In this document: in pieces, positions 43,773-52,601 of the stretch
Layout of the letters: each line of letters opens with the position of its first letter
Position numbering within the stretch: position 1 is the first letter of the stretch
NCBI GenBank assembly: GCA_963764805.1
Contig: CAVXUB010000002.1
Coordinates: 372,001 to 436,000, forward strand
Length of the DNA: 64,000 nt
DNA from: CAVXUB01 sp963764805
Lineage (GTDB): Bacteria; Actinomycetota; Acidimicrobiia; Acidimicrobiales; Bog-793
Reading direction: 5' to 3'
Position numbers and translations under genes: made by a program
The notes under the pieces: generated by a model
Told to the model about the DNA's origin: nothing
Seen by the model: the letters and a program-made list of their open reading frames with translations, nothing else
The model's database searches: none

Positions 43773-45134
43773 GTGAGGGCCCGGGCGCGTGCGCTGCTCA
43801 GCTGGACGCACGACCGCATGGAGTCGCTTCCTCCACTACGCCAGGATGCCTTGCTGTACCTGCTGGCAGCGGTCTTCGCATTCGGGATCTTCCTCTACAA
43901 CTCGGGTGACTACCACGACTGGGGCGCTCTGGCGGCCGGCCCGTACCTGGCGGCGGCGATCGCCTGCGAGATCGTCCTCGTGCTCGTGCGACGGTCAGGC
44001 AGGCTGACTCTCGTCAACACGACCCGTGTCGTCGTCACCCTCGCCGTCGTCTGCCTGGCCGTGCTCGCCCCGCTCGGTGCCGAGCTGGTCTGGCGAGCCG
44101 GCGGTGGTTCGTCTGCCACCACGCCCGCCCATGCACAACCGGAGGTCGCCGTCATCGAGCGGGCCGGCGACCGCGCCGCCGCCGGCGACGACCCGTACCC
44201 GGCGCGTCCGGATGAGACCGGCACCGGACCGACCAACTACTCGAGGGCCGTCGACGACTCCGCCTTCTTCCCTTACTTCCCGGGGATGGTCCCGTTCGGG
44301 ATGATCAACGCTCTCGACGGGCCGAAGGAGCTGACCGACGCCCGGGTCGCGCTCACCGGGTTCACGCTGATCGTCGGCGCCCTTGCCGTCTTCCTCTACG
44401 ACGGGCCACGGCGCCGGAGCGGTAGAGCCTTCCAGGTGCTGATCGCCTTCCCGACCGGTGCGATGCCGCTCGTCACCGGAGGCGACGATCTGCCGGTGAT
44501 AGCGCTGATGCTCCTCGCCCTCGTGCTGGCGAGGCGCCGCCAGCCCGTGTGGTCCGGCATCGCCATCGGCCTCGCAGGGGCCATCAAGTTCACGGCCTGG
44601 CCCCTGCTCCTGCTCCTCGGCCTGGCTCAGCGGGACCGGAAAGGTCGTCCCGCAGCCATCCGTTACGGCTTGTCCGTTCTCGCCATCGTCATTCCCGTGA
44701 TGCTCGTCGGGCTGCTGCCGGACCCGAGCAGTTTCGTGCTCAACGCGGTGAAGTTCCCTCTCGGTCTGGCACAGGTGAAGTCGCCAGCCGGAAGCCCGCT
44801 CCTCGGCGAGTCCCTGGTTGCACTCTTCCCAGCCCTGAAGGCGGTGATCGTCGTCGTCTTGGCGATCGCCGGAGGCGCGGTCTTCGGTGGGTTCCTGCTC
44901 CGCCGGCCCCCGCGCACGCCCGCCTCTTCGGCACGATTCACCGGCTGGGCGCTGCTGGTGGCGACGATCCTGGCGCCGGCGACTCGTTTCGGGTACTTCA
45001 TCTACCCGATGAACCTGCTGCTGTGGGGTTGGCTGCTGGAGGCGAGCATCCGGCCGGCAGGCGGGGAGCAGGCTCAGCCGCCGTCCTCGACCTGGAGGAG
45101 GTCGATCTCGAGGAGGCTCGTCGGCGCCGTCTGA
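43773..45134 (+). CDS. GT87-like (DUF2029) polytopic membrane protein
   Basis: About 453 residues from GTG 43773; ATG 43818 is an equally possible start. Roughly ten hydrophobic segments occur, with an extracytoplasmic loop rich in Pro/Asp/Gly after the third (YSRAVDDSAFFPYFPGMVPFG). The layout matches polyprenyl-phosphate-dependent mannosyltransferases of the GT-C superfamily; RQPVWSGIAIGLAGAIKFTAWPLLLLLGL is a typical GT87 segment. The acceptor is unknown, possibly a cell-envelope glycolipid. Its 3' end overlaps the convergent hypothetical gene by about 60 bases. Confidence 0.68.
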   Translation: MRARARALLSWTHDRMESLPPLRQDALLYLLAAVFAFGIFLYNSGDYHDWGALAAGPYLAAAIACEIVLVLVRRSGRLTLVNTTRVVVTLAVVCLAVLAPLGAELVWRAGGGSSATTPAHAQPEVAVIERAGDRAAAGDDPYPARPDETGTGPTNYSRAVDDSAFFPYFPGMVPFGMINALDGPKELTDARVALTGFTLIVGALAVFLYDGPRRRSGRAFQVLIAFPTGAMPLVTGGDDLPVIALMLLALVLARRRQPVWSGIAIGLAGAIKFTAWPLLLLLGLAQRDRKGRPAAIRYGLSVLAIVIPVMLVGLLPDPSSFVLNAVKFPLGLAQVKSPAGSPLLGESLVALFPALKAVIVVVLAIAGGAVFGGFLLRRPPRTPASSARFTGWALLVATILAPATRFGYFIYPMNLLLWGWLLEASIRPAGGEQAQPPSSTWRRSISRRLVGAV

Positions 45135-45727
45135 TCGCCTCCCGCAAGCGCTGGCGTGATGGACGGGCTCTGCGGCGTGACTATCACCGCGATCTCCCAG
45201 TAGTAAGCGTCGTCGGCTCGCTCGTAGAGCAGCTCGGTGCCTTTGCCCCCGTCGACGCTGTCGATCCCGCCCGGAAGCAGTCCCCACCCCTCGTGACGCA
45301 GCTCCGCCTTGTAGAAAGAGACGACCTCGGCTGGTGACGCCGTCACCGCCAACTTCAGGCCACGGTCGTAGGGGCCGTTGCCACCGTCGGCATCGGTCGT
45401 CCCCCTCAAGGTGGCGCCGGCTGGCACGACGGTTGCCAGCACCACCGCCCAGGCGGCTCCCCAGCGGCGGTGATCTTGGCGAGCATCGGGGCGGCGGGCT
45501 CGGCTCGCAGCGTGGTGCCGGCCAGCGGCGCGCCGGGGGCAGGCGGCTGCCGAGCGCCCTGGTCCGTCCCGCCCGCGAGTGACGAGCGCCAGTCCGCCGA
45601 AGACGACAACCACGGCGATCAAGACCACGATCAGGGCGGGCTTCAGCGACGGGCGGCTCGGGGGGCGCCACGCCGGCGCCAGGTCGGGCGAGGAGGGCTG
45701 CTCTGTGGGATCGGTGGTGACGGTCAT
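45074..45727 (-). CDS. Membrane-anchored hypothetical protein (two frame breaks)
   Basis: The N-terminus has a Pro-rich cytoplasmic part and one helix (ALIVVLIAVVVVFGGLALV). The middle (QPPAPGAPLAGTTLRAEPAAPMLAKITAAG) is one base out of frame between roughly 45563 and 45470. The C-terminal half returns to the first frame: RGLKLAVTASPAEVVSFYKAELRHEGWGLL, then EDLL-like strands, an alpha-beta domain seen in other actinobacterial membrane-anchored proteins of unknown role. About 217 residues. I do not recognise a named family. Confidence 0.55.
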   Translation of the reverse strand: MTVTTDPTEQPSSPDLAPAWRPPSRPSLKPALIVVLIAVVVVFGGLALVTRGRDGPGRSAAACPRRAAGRHHAASRARRPDARQDHRRWGAAWAVVLATVVPAGATLRGTTDADGGNGPYDRGLKLAVTASPAEVVSFYKAELRHEGWGLLPGGIDSVDGGKGTELLYERADDAYYWEIAVIVTPQSPSITPALAGGDQTAPTSLLEIDLLQVEDGG

Positions 45728-45837
45728 CGTCTCGCTCGGTGGAGCTCGGCGCTCCTGGCGGTGATTCTACGGACGCCGCCGGCTGCGACCTGTTCGGCCC
45801 CGGCGAGCCCGCCTATGCTCGCCGCCGAGGAGGTCAC

Positions 45838-46659
45838 ATGCCGAAGAGCACACCGACAGGGACCGAGCTGCCCCCCGACGCGAGACGGCGCCTGGAGGAG
45901 TTGGAGGGCACCGGCGGCAAGGCGGGGATGTTCACCAGCGACCTCTCGGTCAACGAGTTCCTGCTCGTGAAGGAGGCGGGCTTCAACCCCCGTGGTCTCG
46001 TCTTCGGGAGCTCCATCTACCACATCGGCCTGCAGCGCCGGAGCTGGTCCAAGAACCGTGAGCTCGAGTCCCTCAGCCAGGCGATGTACACGGCTCGGGA
46101 GCTTGCGATGTCGAGGATGGAGGCGGAGGCCGACGTCCTCGAGGCGGACGGGATAGTCGGGGTGCGGCTCGACGTGAACTTCTACGAGTGGGGCAAGCAC
46201 TCGGCCGAGTTCATCGCCATCGGCACGGCCGTCTCCGCAGCAGACGGATCGTCGTGGCGGACGGCTGCCGGCAAGCCGTTCACGAGCGACCTGTCCGGCC
46301 AGGACTTCTGGACCCTCGTGCAGAGCGGCTACATGCCGCTCGGGCTGGTGATGGGCACCTGCGTCTACCACGTCGCCCACCGCTCGGCGGCGACTGCGCT
46401 GTCGCAGGCCGGATCCAGCCAAGAGTTGACGAACTTCACCCAGGCCCTCTACGAAGCCCGCGAGCTGGCGATGGCGCGGATGCAGGAGGAGGCCGAGGCT
46501 CTCGGGGCGGAAGGGATCGTCGGTGTGCAGCTGGTGGAGAAGTCCCACTTCTGGGGCAGCCACGTGATCGAGTTCCTGGCGATCGGCACCGCGGTGCGCC
46601 CTATCCGGTCGGACCACCTCATCGCACAGCCGCAGATGGTCATCTCGCTGGACCGCTGA
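45838..46659 (+). CDS. Two-domain YbjQ/UPF0145 protein, copy 1
   Basis: A 273-residue protein, ATG preceded by GAGGAGG. Two tandem YbjQ-like (heavy-metal-binding, UPF0145) domains: the first opens FTSDLSVNEFLLVKEAGFNPRGLVFGSSIYHIG, the second FTSDLSGQDFWTLVQSGYMPLGLVMGTCVYHVA. Each continues with an ARELAMSRM-like helix and a final strand EFIAIGTAV/EFLAIGTAV. Canonical YbjQ has one domain of about 105 residues and forms pentamers. No membrane segment is present. Metal binding is inferred from the family name, not shown by obvious Cys/His clusters. Confidence 0.85.
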   Translation: MPKSTPTGTELPPDARRRLEELEGTGGKAGMFTSDLSVNEFLLVKEAGFNPRGLVFGSSIYHIGLQRRSWSKNRELESLSQAMYTARELAMSRMEAEADVLEADGIVGVRLDVNFYEWGKHSAEFIAIGTAVSAADGSSWRTAAGKPFTSDLSGQDFWTLVQSGYMPLGLVMGTCVYHVAHRSAATALSQAGSSQELTNFTQALYEARELAMARMQEEAEALGAEGIVGVQLVEKSHFWGSHVIEFLAIGTAVRPIRSDHLIAQPQMVISLDR

Positions 46660-46669
46660 GAGAGGTCAG

Positions 46670-47614
46670 ATGCCAGGCCCAGACGACAACCGCGAGGAGC
46701 CTGAGGAGCAGCGCGACGCCGACAGCGTGCGCTCCCTCGAGGCGGGCGGACTTCCGGTCACTGCTGTCCGGCGCATCAGGGAGGCCGAGAAGACAGGGGG
46801 CACCTGGGCGAGCGATCTGTCAGTGGCCGAGCACTCGGCGATCCGCAGCGTCGGGTTCGAGCCTCTCGGGCTGGTGCTCGGGGGCTCGGTGTACCACATC
46901 GGCTTCCAGTGGGGATCCTCCTACTGGAGCGGGCTCGGGGGCTCCGGCAACAGCTGGTCCTTCCCGTGCCGGCACGGCTACTACCACGAGGGCCAGCGCA
47001 CGGGCTGGAACTGGGAGCACACCGTCTTCGAGGCGGGGATCACGACCGCCCGCAACCTCGCCATGTCGAGGCTGGTCGCCGAGGCGACCGCTCTCGGGGC
47101 GCATGGCGTGGTCGGGCTCCGCGTGGAGATGACACGGCCGCCGGGCGCAGCCGGAAACGTCGACTTCCTGGCGGTCGGAACGGCGGTCCGCCACCGCGGC
47201 TCGCCTCCACTCCCGCAGCCGTTCACCTGCCACCTGTCCGGGCAGGACTTCGCCAAGCTGATGCGCATCGGCCTGGTGCCGGCCGCCTTCGTGTTGGGCG
47301 TGGCGGCGATCGAGGTGGACCCCGGCTGCGGGATGGAGTTCCAGGAGGCGTCCTTCGTCAACCAGGAGCTGTCGCAGCCGACGCACGCCCTGCAGGCCTG
47401 CCGGGAGATCGCCGTAGCGCACCTCGAGCACGAGACGGCGGGCTGCGGCGAGGGTGTCGTCGGAGTCGAGGTGAGCCATTCGGAGCACCACCTCGGAGGT
47501 GGCTCCCACATCTACGAGCTGCAGGCGACGGGGACCGCCGTGCGACGCTTCGCAAAGGTTCCGCTCCCGGATCCACCGCTTGCGATGCTGCGTCTCGGGG
47601 GAGGTGTGAAGTGA
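46670..47614 (+). CDS. Two-domain YbjQ/UPF0145 protein, copy 2
   Basis: A 314-residue paralog starting 10 bases after copy 1 (GAGAGAGG upstream). Domain 1 opens WASDLSVAEHSAIRSVGFEPLGLVLGGSVYHIG and contains a Trp/Gly/Ser-rich insertion with SWSFPCRHGYYHEG. Domain 2 opens FTCHLSGQDFAKLMRIGLVPAAFVLGVAAIEV and is more divergent. It keeps the LSGQDF motif seen in all second domains here. Its stop overlaps the start of copy 3 (GTGA). Function unknown. Confidence 0.82.
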   Translation: MPGPDDNREEPEEQRDADSVRSLEAGGLPVTAVRRIREAEKTGGTWASDLSVAEHSAIRSVGFEPLGLVLGGSVYHIGFQWGSSYWSGLGGSGNSWSFPCRHGYYHEGQRTGWNWEHTVFEAGITTARNLAMSRLVAEATALGAHGVVGLRVEMTRPPGAAGNVDFLAVGTAVRHRGSPPLPQPFTCHLSGQDFAKLMRIGLVPAAFVLGVAAIEVDPGCGMEFQEASFVNQELSQPTHALQACREIAVAHLEHETAGCGEGVVGVEVSHSEHHLGGGSHIYELQATGTAVRRFAKVPLPDPPLAMLRLGGGVK

Positions 47615-48588
47615 GCGACACCCCCGGCGCCGACATGCCGCCGCAGACGCTCCTCTCGAGAGCATCAACGTCGGTGTCCCGCCTGGCGGACGGCGGACCT
47701 ATGGCGCAGGCGGCCATCCAGTGCCTGGCGTCCCCGCTTCCGGAGCACGGTGGTCGCTCGACGCGCACCGTGCGGTCGATGTTCTCGTCCGACCTCACCG
47801 TCGACGAGGCGATCCTCCTCGGCGAGACCGGATGGCAGCCGCGGCGCCTGGTGATGGGCAGCTCGATATTCCACGTCGGTTACGTGACGAGCAACGCCCC
47901 CCGGACCGGTGGCCGGATGCAAGAGGGCGAGCTCGACGCAGTCTCGCGAGCGATGTCCGATGCCCGTCATCTCGCGATCAACCGGCTGATCAAGGACGGG
48001 AGGGAAGCCGGTGCCGACGCCGTCGTCGGGGTCCGGCTCTCGGTGTCGCTGCACCGGGGTGGCGGGCATGCCGCCCAGTTCAGCGCCGTCGGGACGGCGA
48101 TCGCCAACAGCGATGCGGCGGCGCGCCACCGTGCGGCGAACATCGACTGGTTCGTCACCACCGACCTGTCGGGGCAGGACTTCTACCTGCTGGACCGGGC
48201 GGGCTACGAGCCGCTCGGCCTCGTCTTCGGCAGCTGTGTCTACTACTGCCCGCCTAACTGGGCCTCGGTCTCGAGGACCAACGTCGAGCTCGACGCGCCG
48301 ACGCGAGCGCTCTCGCGGGCGCGCGAACTGGCGATGGCGCGCATGCAGTACGAAGGCGAGCGCCTTGGCGCCGCCGGGATCGTCGGGGTCAAGGTGAGCG
48401 AGCGGGCCCACGCCTGGTGGCGCAACTCGATCGAGTTCCTCGCCATCGGCACAGCGGTCAGGCCCAAGCACGACCGGGACGGGACCCCGGGCGAGCACCT
48501 ACCGCTCGAGGTCCGTCCTGTGGTCGACCTCGCCGACGACATCTCTCTCACCGACCCCTCTTCGATCACGGGCCACACGGGCGAATAG
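47611..48588 (+). CDS. Two-domain YbjQ/UPF0145 protein, copy 3
   Basis: A 325-residue paralog. After a 60-residue soluble N-terminus, domain 1 opens FSSDLTVDEAILLGETGWQPRRLVMGSSIFHVG and domain 2 VTTDLSGQDFYLLDRAGYEPLGLVFGSCVYYCP. Both end in the FLAIGTAV-type strand. A charged tail follows. With copies 1 and 2 it makes an operon encoding six related domains. Domain pairing (first/second) is consistent across the genes, so the two-domain form arose before the gene triplication. Confidence 0.85.
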   Translation: MSDTPGADMPPQTLLSRASTSVSRLADGGPMAQAAIQCLASPLPEHGGRSTRTVRSMFSSDLTVDEAILLGETGWQPRRLVMGSSIFHVGYVTSNAPRTGGRMQEGELDAVSRAMSDARHLAINRLIKDGREAGADAVVGVRLSVSLHRGGGHAAQFSAVGTAIANSDAAARHRAANIDWFVTTDLSGQDFYLLDRAGYEPLGLVFGSCVYYCPPNWASVSRTNVELDAPTRALSRARELAMARMQYEGERLGAAGIVGVKVSERAHAWWRNSIEFLAIGTAVRPKHDRDGTPGEHLPLEVRPVVDLADDISLTDPSSITGHTGE

Positions 48589-48640
48589 GAGCCCCGGGGC
48601 GGCTAGGGGTGCCGCACCCCGCCGCTAGCGTTGGGCGATC

Positions 48641-50242
48641 GTGTCTCGAACATCCCCACCCGCCACTGCCCTGGAGACCGGCCGGGACAACCCGCCGACC
48701 ACCGACCAGACGACCACCGACCAGACGACCACCGGACGGACGACCACCGACCGGACGGGCCTGGCGCTCCTCGTGATCGTCGTGGGAGTGCTGATCGCCG
48801 CCGTCGACACGACGATCGTCGTGCTGGCCCTTCCCGAGATGCAGAAGTCGCTGCACGTCGGGGTGGCGTCGGTGATCTGGGTGATCACCGGCTACCTGCT
48901 CGTGATCACCCTGCTCGCCACCCAGGTCGGCCGGCTCGGCGACATGTTCGGCCGGGTGAAGATGTACGAAGCGGGCTTCGCTGTGTTCGTGCTCGGCAGC
49001 CTGCTGTGCGCCCTCAGCTGGAACGAGGCCTCGATCATCGGCTTCCGGGTCGTGCAAGGCATCGGTGGCGCCCTCGTCAGCGCCAACTCCGGGGCCGTCA
49101 TCGCCGACATCGTGCCGCCGGAGCGCCGGGGCCGTGCCTACGGCTTCAATGCCGTCGGATGGAGCGTCGGTGCGATCCTCGGGGTGCTGCTGGGCGGTTT
49201 CATCGTCACCTACATCTCCTGGCGGTGGATCTTCTGGATCAACGTGCCTATCGGGGTGGGCGCGCTGGCGATCGCCTTCCGGGTCCTCCACGACAAGGCG
49301 GAGCGCCGGCCCCACAAGCTCGACCTGCTGGGGATGGGATCGCTCGGCCTCGGGCTGTTCGGCGTGCTGTGGGCGATGACGAAGCTCGCCACGGACTCCT
49401 TCAACGCCTCGCTGGCCGGGTTCCTCTTCGGCGGCATCGTTCTGCTTGTTGCGTTCGTGCTGATCGAGCGGGCGCAGGCGGAGCCGACGGTCGACCTGGG
49501 CCTGTTCCGGATACCGACGATGACGCCATCGCTGTTGGCCGTCTTCTTCCAGTCGCTCGCCAACTTCGCCGTGCTGTTCCTGCTGATCATGTACCTGCAG
49601 GGCGTCCGCCAGCTCAGCCCCCTGCACGCCTCGTTGCTGCTGATCCCCGGGTACATCCTCGGTGGCATCGCCGCCCCGTTCGCCGGCAAGCTGGCGGACC
49701 GCCTGGGGCCGGTGCTGCCCGCCACCTGCGGGCTCGGGCTCTCGGTGGTCGCCCTGCTCGTCTACGCCCAGCTGTCGGTGACGACGCCGCTCGTGATCGT
49801 CGTCGCCGCCAGCCTGCTCAACGGAGTAGGGGGCGCCTCGTTCTTCCCGGCGAACAACTCGGCGGTGATGAAGGTCGCCTCCCAGGGCAACTTCGGCATC
49901 GCTTCGGGGATGCTCCGCACGTTCACCAACGTCGGGATGGTGTTCTCGTTCTCGGTCGCCATCCTCGTCTCCTCGCGGACGATCAGCCGCAAGGTGGCCT
50001 TCCAGGTCTTCGTCGGCACGAAGACCTTGACGCGCTCGGTGGCGGCCAGCTTCACCCATGGCCTGCACGCCTCCTTCTACCTGTCGGCGGCGATCATGGT
50101 GCTGGCGGCGTTGCTCTCGGCGACCCGCTTCGCCCGGCGGGACCGCGGTGCGCGCTCGCTCCAGCCGTCGGGCAGCCGACCGCTGGAGGGTGCCGCGGTC
50201 GCCGGCGGGACGGGAGCGTCTGCTCCTGCCGCAAGCCGGTAG
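48641..50242 (+). CDS. MFS drug/H+ antiporter, DHA2 (EmrB/QacA) family
   Basis: A 533-residue protein with 14 predicted helices. It has the DHA2 motifs LDTTIV-like (AAVDTTIVVLALPEM, motif D1) and QVGRLGDMFGRVKMYEAG (motif A), and GVLLGGFIVTYISWRWIFWINVPIG (motif C). The N-terminus contains a Thr/Asp/Gln repeat encoded by the 15-bp repeat at 48698-48757. It exports hydrophobic compounds using the proton gradient. Starts GTG 52 bases after the YbjQ operon and could be cotranscribed with it. Confidence 0.92.
   Translation: MSRTSPPATALETGRDNPPTTDQTTTDQTTTGRTTTDRTGLALLVIVVGVLIAAVDTTIVVLALPEMQKSLHVGVASVIWVITGYLLVITLLATQVGRLGDMFGRVKMYEAGFAVFVLGSLLCALSWNEASIIGFRVVQGIGGALVSANSGAVIADIVPPERRGRAYGFNAVGWSVGAILGVLLGGFIVTYISWRWIFWINVPIGVGALAIAFRVLHDKAERRPHKLDLLGMGSLGLGLFGVLWAMTKLATDSFNASLAGFLFGGIVLLVAFVLIERAQAEPTVDLGLFRIPTMTPSLLAVFFQSLANFAVLFLLIMYLQGVRQLSPLHASLLLIPGYILGGIAAPFAGKLADRLGPVLPATCGLGLSVVALLVYAQLSVTTPLVIVVAASLLNGVGGASFFPANNSAVMKVASQGNFGIASGMLRTFTNVGMVFSFSVAILVSSRTISRKVAFQVFVGTKTLTRSVAASFTHGLHASFYLSAAIMVLAALLSATRFARRDRGARSLQPSGSRPLEGAAVAGGTGASAPAASR
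48698..48757 (+). repeat. Four tandem 15-bp repeats in the MFS gene
   Basis: Four copies of ACCACCGACCAGACG (the third and fourth differ at 2 and 1 positions) encode TTDQT-TTDQT-TTGRT-TTDRT in the cytoplasmic N-terminus. The unit is a multiple of three, so copy-number change would keep the frame. Confidence 0.9.
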
Positions 50243-50276
50243 CGCCACCGCCGACTCGCGCTCGATACCCTGGAGC

Positions 50277-52601
50277 ATGGCTGCAGTCGACCCTCTCGAG
50301 GTGTCCCCGGCCCCGACCGGGCCGTCGCCTCAGGTCGACATCGACCATCGCCCGGGGCCGATGGACACCATCGAGATGCTGATCCCGGCCCTGCCGGCCC
50401 CGCCCACGACCGGCGTCGAGGGCGTCGTGTCGGTGCTGCGGCGCTACAGCCCGAGCGAGGACGTGGGGATCGTGCGCCGAGCCCACGAGCTGGCCACGGA
50501 GGCGCACCAGGGCCAGCTGCGGATGACGGGGGAGGACTACGTCACCCACCCGATCGCCGTCGCCACGATCGTCGCCGGCCTCGGCCTCGACGCGATGAGC
50601 GTGGCGGCCGCCCTCCTCCATGACGCGGTCGAGGACACCGCGGTCGACGCTCGAGCGGATCGACGAGCAGTTCGGGCCGGAGGTCGGCGAGCTCGTCGAC
50701 GGGGTGACCAAGCTCGACCGGCTGCGTTTCGATTCCAAGGAGGCGCAGCAGGCGGCGACGATGCGCAAGATGCTCGTCGCGATGGCCAAGGACTGGCGGG
50801 TGCTCGTCATCAAGCTCGCCGACCGCCTGCACAACATGCGGACGATCGGGGCGATGCCCGAGTGGAAGCAGCGCCGCACCGCTCAGCAGACCCTCGACAT
50901 CTATGCGCCGCTGGCGCACCGGCTCGGCATCCAGGAGATCAAGTGGCAGCTCGAGGATCTCTCCTTCGAGGCCCTGCACCCCAAGCGCTACGCCGAGATC
51001 GCCCAGATGGTCGCCACCCGCGCGCCCCGCCGGGGCGTCGAGCTCGGCCAAGGTGCTCGACGGCGTCCGCGGCCGGCTGGCGGCGCTGGGCATCGAGGCG
51101 GAGGTCACCGGGCGGCCGAAGCACCTCTGGAGCATCTACGAGAAGATGGTCGTGCGGGGCAAGGAGTTCGACGAGATCCACGACCTCGATCGGCATCCGC
51201 ATCGTCGTCGACTCCGAGAAGGACTGCTGGGCGGCGCTCGGGTCGATCCACGCGTGTGGCCGCCGGTGCAGGGCCGGTTCAAGGACTACATCAACTCGCC
51301 CAAGTTCAACCTCTACCAGTCGTTGCACACGACCGTCATCGGGCTGCAGGGCAAGCCGCTCGAGGTCCAGATCCGGACCCAGGAGATGCACCGCCGCGCG
51401 GAGTACGGGATCGCCGCGCACTGGGGTTACAAGGAGGCACGCGGACTCGGCGCGCACTCGGCCGAGGACATGGCGTGGTTCCAGCGCTTCGCCGACTGGG
51501 AGCAGGACACCCCCGATCCCGTCGAGTTCCTGGAGACGCTGAAGATCGACCTCGAACAGGACGAGGTCTACGTCTTCACGCCGAAGGGCGCGATCATCAC
51601 CCTGCCGACCGGCGCGACGCCGATCGACTTCGCCTACGCGATCCACACCGAGGTCGGTCACCACTGCATCGGGGCGAGGGTCAACGGCCGTCTGGTGCCT
51701 CTCGACTCGCAGCTGCACTCGGGTGACACCGTCGAGATCTTCACCTCGAAGATGCCGACTGCCGGGCCGTCAGCCACGACTGGCTGAAGATCGTCGTCTC
51801 CCGCGGGCGCGAACAAGATCCGCCAGTGGTTCTCCCGCGAGCGCCGCGAGGACGCCATCGACACCGGCCGGGAGGAGCTCGTGAAGGCGCTCCGGCGTGA
51901 GGGGCTCCCCGTGCAGAAGCTCACCTCGCTCGACGGTGCTCGCCGAGATCGCCGTCGCAGATGGGCTACCCCGACGTCGAGGCCCTTCACGCCGCCATCG
52001 GCGAGGGCCATGTCTCGGCCCGCTCGTTCGTCCAGCGTCTGCGACGCGAGCTGCAGGGCGGCGAAGCGGACGAGCAGCTGCCGACCACCGCTCTCCAGCC
52101 GCGGCGGCCGAGCAGCCGCAACGGGCGCCGGCGTCTACGTCGAGGGTCTCGACGACATGATGGTGCGGCTCTCACGATGCTGCACCCCCGTGCCGGGCGA
52201 CGACATCATCGGCTTCGTGACGAGAGGCCGGGGCGTCTCCGTGCACCGCGACGACTGCTCGAACGCCATCTCGCTCGCCGGCGGCGACTTCAAGCGTGTC
52301 ATCGAGGTGGAGTGGGACGACCGACCGCGCCGGGATGTTCGTGGCCGGCATCGAGGTGCGGGCCCTCGATCGCTCCCGGCTGCTGGCGGACGTGGCGAAG
52401 GTGCTCGCCGAGCACCATGTCAACATCCTCTCTTCGTCGTCGCACACGGCGGCGGATAGGGTGAGCCGCATGCGTTTCGAGTTCGAGCTGGCCGATCCGT
52501 CGCACCTGGAGTCGCTGCTGGCGGCGTTGCGGCGGCTGGACAGCGTCTACGACGCCTACCGCCTCCTGCCCGGCAAGGGCACGGCGGGGCAGCAGGCGTG
52601 A
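50277..52601 (+). CDS. rel: Bifunctional (p)ppGpp synthetase/hydrolase Rel (about ten frame breaks)
   Basis: All domains are recognisable in order. HD hydrolase (ALLHDAVEDT), synthetase (KEFDEIHDL, then IGIRIVVDSEKDCWAALGSIHA, RFKDYINSPKFNLYQSLHTTV), TGS (VYVFTPKGAIITLPTGATPIDFAYAIHTEVGHH) and ACT (AGMFVAGIEVRALDRSRLLADVAKVLAEHHVNIL). They are spread over all three frames. Changes occur near 50646, 51042, 51189, 51255, 51770, 51805, 51936, 51956, about 52100 and 52330. Gene length (about 775 residues) is normal. It makes and removes the stringent-response alarmone. Its end overlaps hisS (GTGA). It is either decayed or badly called; essential neighbours suggest the latter. Confidence 0.85.

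Noticed and set aside
43995..45671. 558-residue minus-strand frame antisense to the GT87-like gene
   Set aside because: Low-complexity Arg/Asp/Pro composition, no domain, opposite a gene with membrane segments.
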